Assembly: GCF_014283215.1 (NCBI RefSeq)
Contig: NZ_JACOMF010000001.1
Span: 248,001 to 312,000, forward strand
From: Siccirubricoccus deserti
GTDB taxonomy: Bacteria > Pseudomonadota > Alphaproteobacteria > Acetobacterales > Acetobacteraceae
Direction of reading: 5' to 3'
DNA: 64,000 nucleotides
Of this stretch, positions 63,713-64,000 are shown one piece after another (the first letter of the stretch is position 1; each line of letters begins with the position of its first letter). Made by a program: the position numbers and the translations under genes. The notes below the pieces were generated by a model that ran no database searches, had not been told where the DNA came from, and saw only the letters and a list, made by a program, of their open reading frames with translations.

Positions 63713-64000
63713 ATGATCCTCTACGGCCATTGGCGATCTCTGGCGGCGATGCGGGTGCGGATCGCCCTTGCCCTGAAGGGGCTGGCCTATGAGGAGCGCA
63801 GCATCGACATTCTGGGCGGCGGGCAATTCGCGCCCGGGTTCCTGGCGCTCAACCCGCAGGCGGCGGTGCCGGCGCTGGAGGCCGGCGACGGGCCACCGCT
63901 GTTCCAGTCCCTCGCCATCCTCGAATGGCTGGAGGAGACTCACCCGGCACCGCCGCTGCTGCCGAAGGATGCGCGCGGCCGGGCGCGGGTGCGGGCCTTG
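63713..64000 (+). CDS. maiA: Maleylacetoacetate isomerase / zeta-class GST (N-terminal part, cut by window end)
   Basis: The frame opens at ATG 63713 and runs to the window end, giving 96 residues. It reads MILYGHWRSLAAMRVRIALALKG..., then ALNPQAAVPALEAGDGP and LFQSLAILEWLEETHPAPPLLP, the thioredoxin-fold half of a zeta-class glutathione transferase. The family motif SSCxxRVRIAL is altered: S9-L-A-A-M-R-V-R here, so the usual Ser-Ser-Cys is not complete. A zeta enzyme turns maleylacetoacetate or maleylpyruvate into the fumaryl isomer in tyrosine or gentisate breakdown. The C-terminal domain lies outside the window. Confidence 0.85.
   Translation, partial: MILYGHWRSLAAMRVRIALALKGLAYEERSIDILGGGQFAPGFLALNPQAAVPALEAGDGPPLFQSLAILEWLEETHPAPPLLPKDARGRARVRAL

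Noticed and set aside
63654-63716. A 20-residue frame overlapping the maiA start (ATGA)
   Set aside because: Too short to support; the overlap alone is not enough and no helix or motif is seen.
1-64000. CRISPR arrays, tRNA/rRNA genes, transposases, prophage
   Set aside because: Read for on both strands; no regularly spaced repeats, cloverleaf sequences or mobile-element proteins were seen. A tRNA or ncRNA scan with dedicated software would settle this.

Overview
The window is a chromosomal segment of a very high-GC bacterium whose genes end almost every codon in G or C. The gene content points to the Alphaproteobacteria, most likely a soil or water Acetobacteraceae of the Roseomonas type. 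The supporting signs are an xseB-ispA-dxs-tlyA operon, an IalB-family protein next to rlmN, a hisF-hisE-HIT string, a bactofilin, an HWE/HisKA_2-type sensor kinase end, and several orphan tripartite-tricarboxylate (Bug/TctC) solute-binding proteins. The taxon is an inference from gene content only. I saw no tRNA, rRNA, CRISPR array, transposase or phage gene.

Layout. 1-2.2 kb: the end of a sensor kinase, a PhnW-like aminotransferase and a VWA (DUF1194) protein. 2.2-5.9 kb: an iron-uptake block with a Fur-box-like palindrome, a TonB siderophore receptor, a PiuC-type dioxygenase and a small orphan. 5.9-8 kb: an acyl-CoA dehydrogenase and a divergent SDR. 8-14.2 kb: a heavy-metal RND efflux operon (adaptor, pump, outer-membrane factor). 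14.4-19.4 kb: a ThDP enzyme, an SsuA/THI5-like binding protein and an orphan glycolate oxidase iron-sulfur subunit. 19.6-23.6 kb: an envelope acyl-modification cluster (OpgC, two SGNH proteins, a methyltransferase). 23.6-27.7 kb: a Bug protein, an AEC carrier, a lipoprotein, a bactofilin and an EI24 protein. 27.9-34.8 kb: an adenosine kinase-like protein, a secreted Met/His-rich protein, BipA, a SirB1 protein, HIT, hisE and hisF. 35-41.4 kb: an accessory-looking stretch with an HpaI aldolase, an orphan biotin carrier, a decayed Bug gene, panE, an APH(6)-type kinase, YdcF and a methyltransferase. 41.6-47.6 kb: IalB-rlmN, a lipase, a Bug protein, a SemiSWEET and an MFS carrier. 47.7-51.5 kb: an RTX metalloprotease and an unrecognised 398-residue protein. 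51.5-57.2 kb: thiolase, thioesterase, and the isoprenoid operon xseB-ispA-dxs-tlyA. 57.3-64 kb: a paired acyl-CoA dehydrogenase, a Bug protein, an MFS carrier, an ACMSD-type amidohydrolase and the start of a maleylacetoacetate isomerase, which together suggest organic or aromatic acid use.

The two most unusual things are (i) the OpgC acyltransferase translationally coupled to an SGNH-fold protein that has lost its catalytic residues, with an intact paralogue transcribed divergently next door, and (ii) a family of about 48-bp intergenic palindromes sharing AGAGCGG-type ends, with three clear copies and two more degenerate ones in the window.
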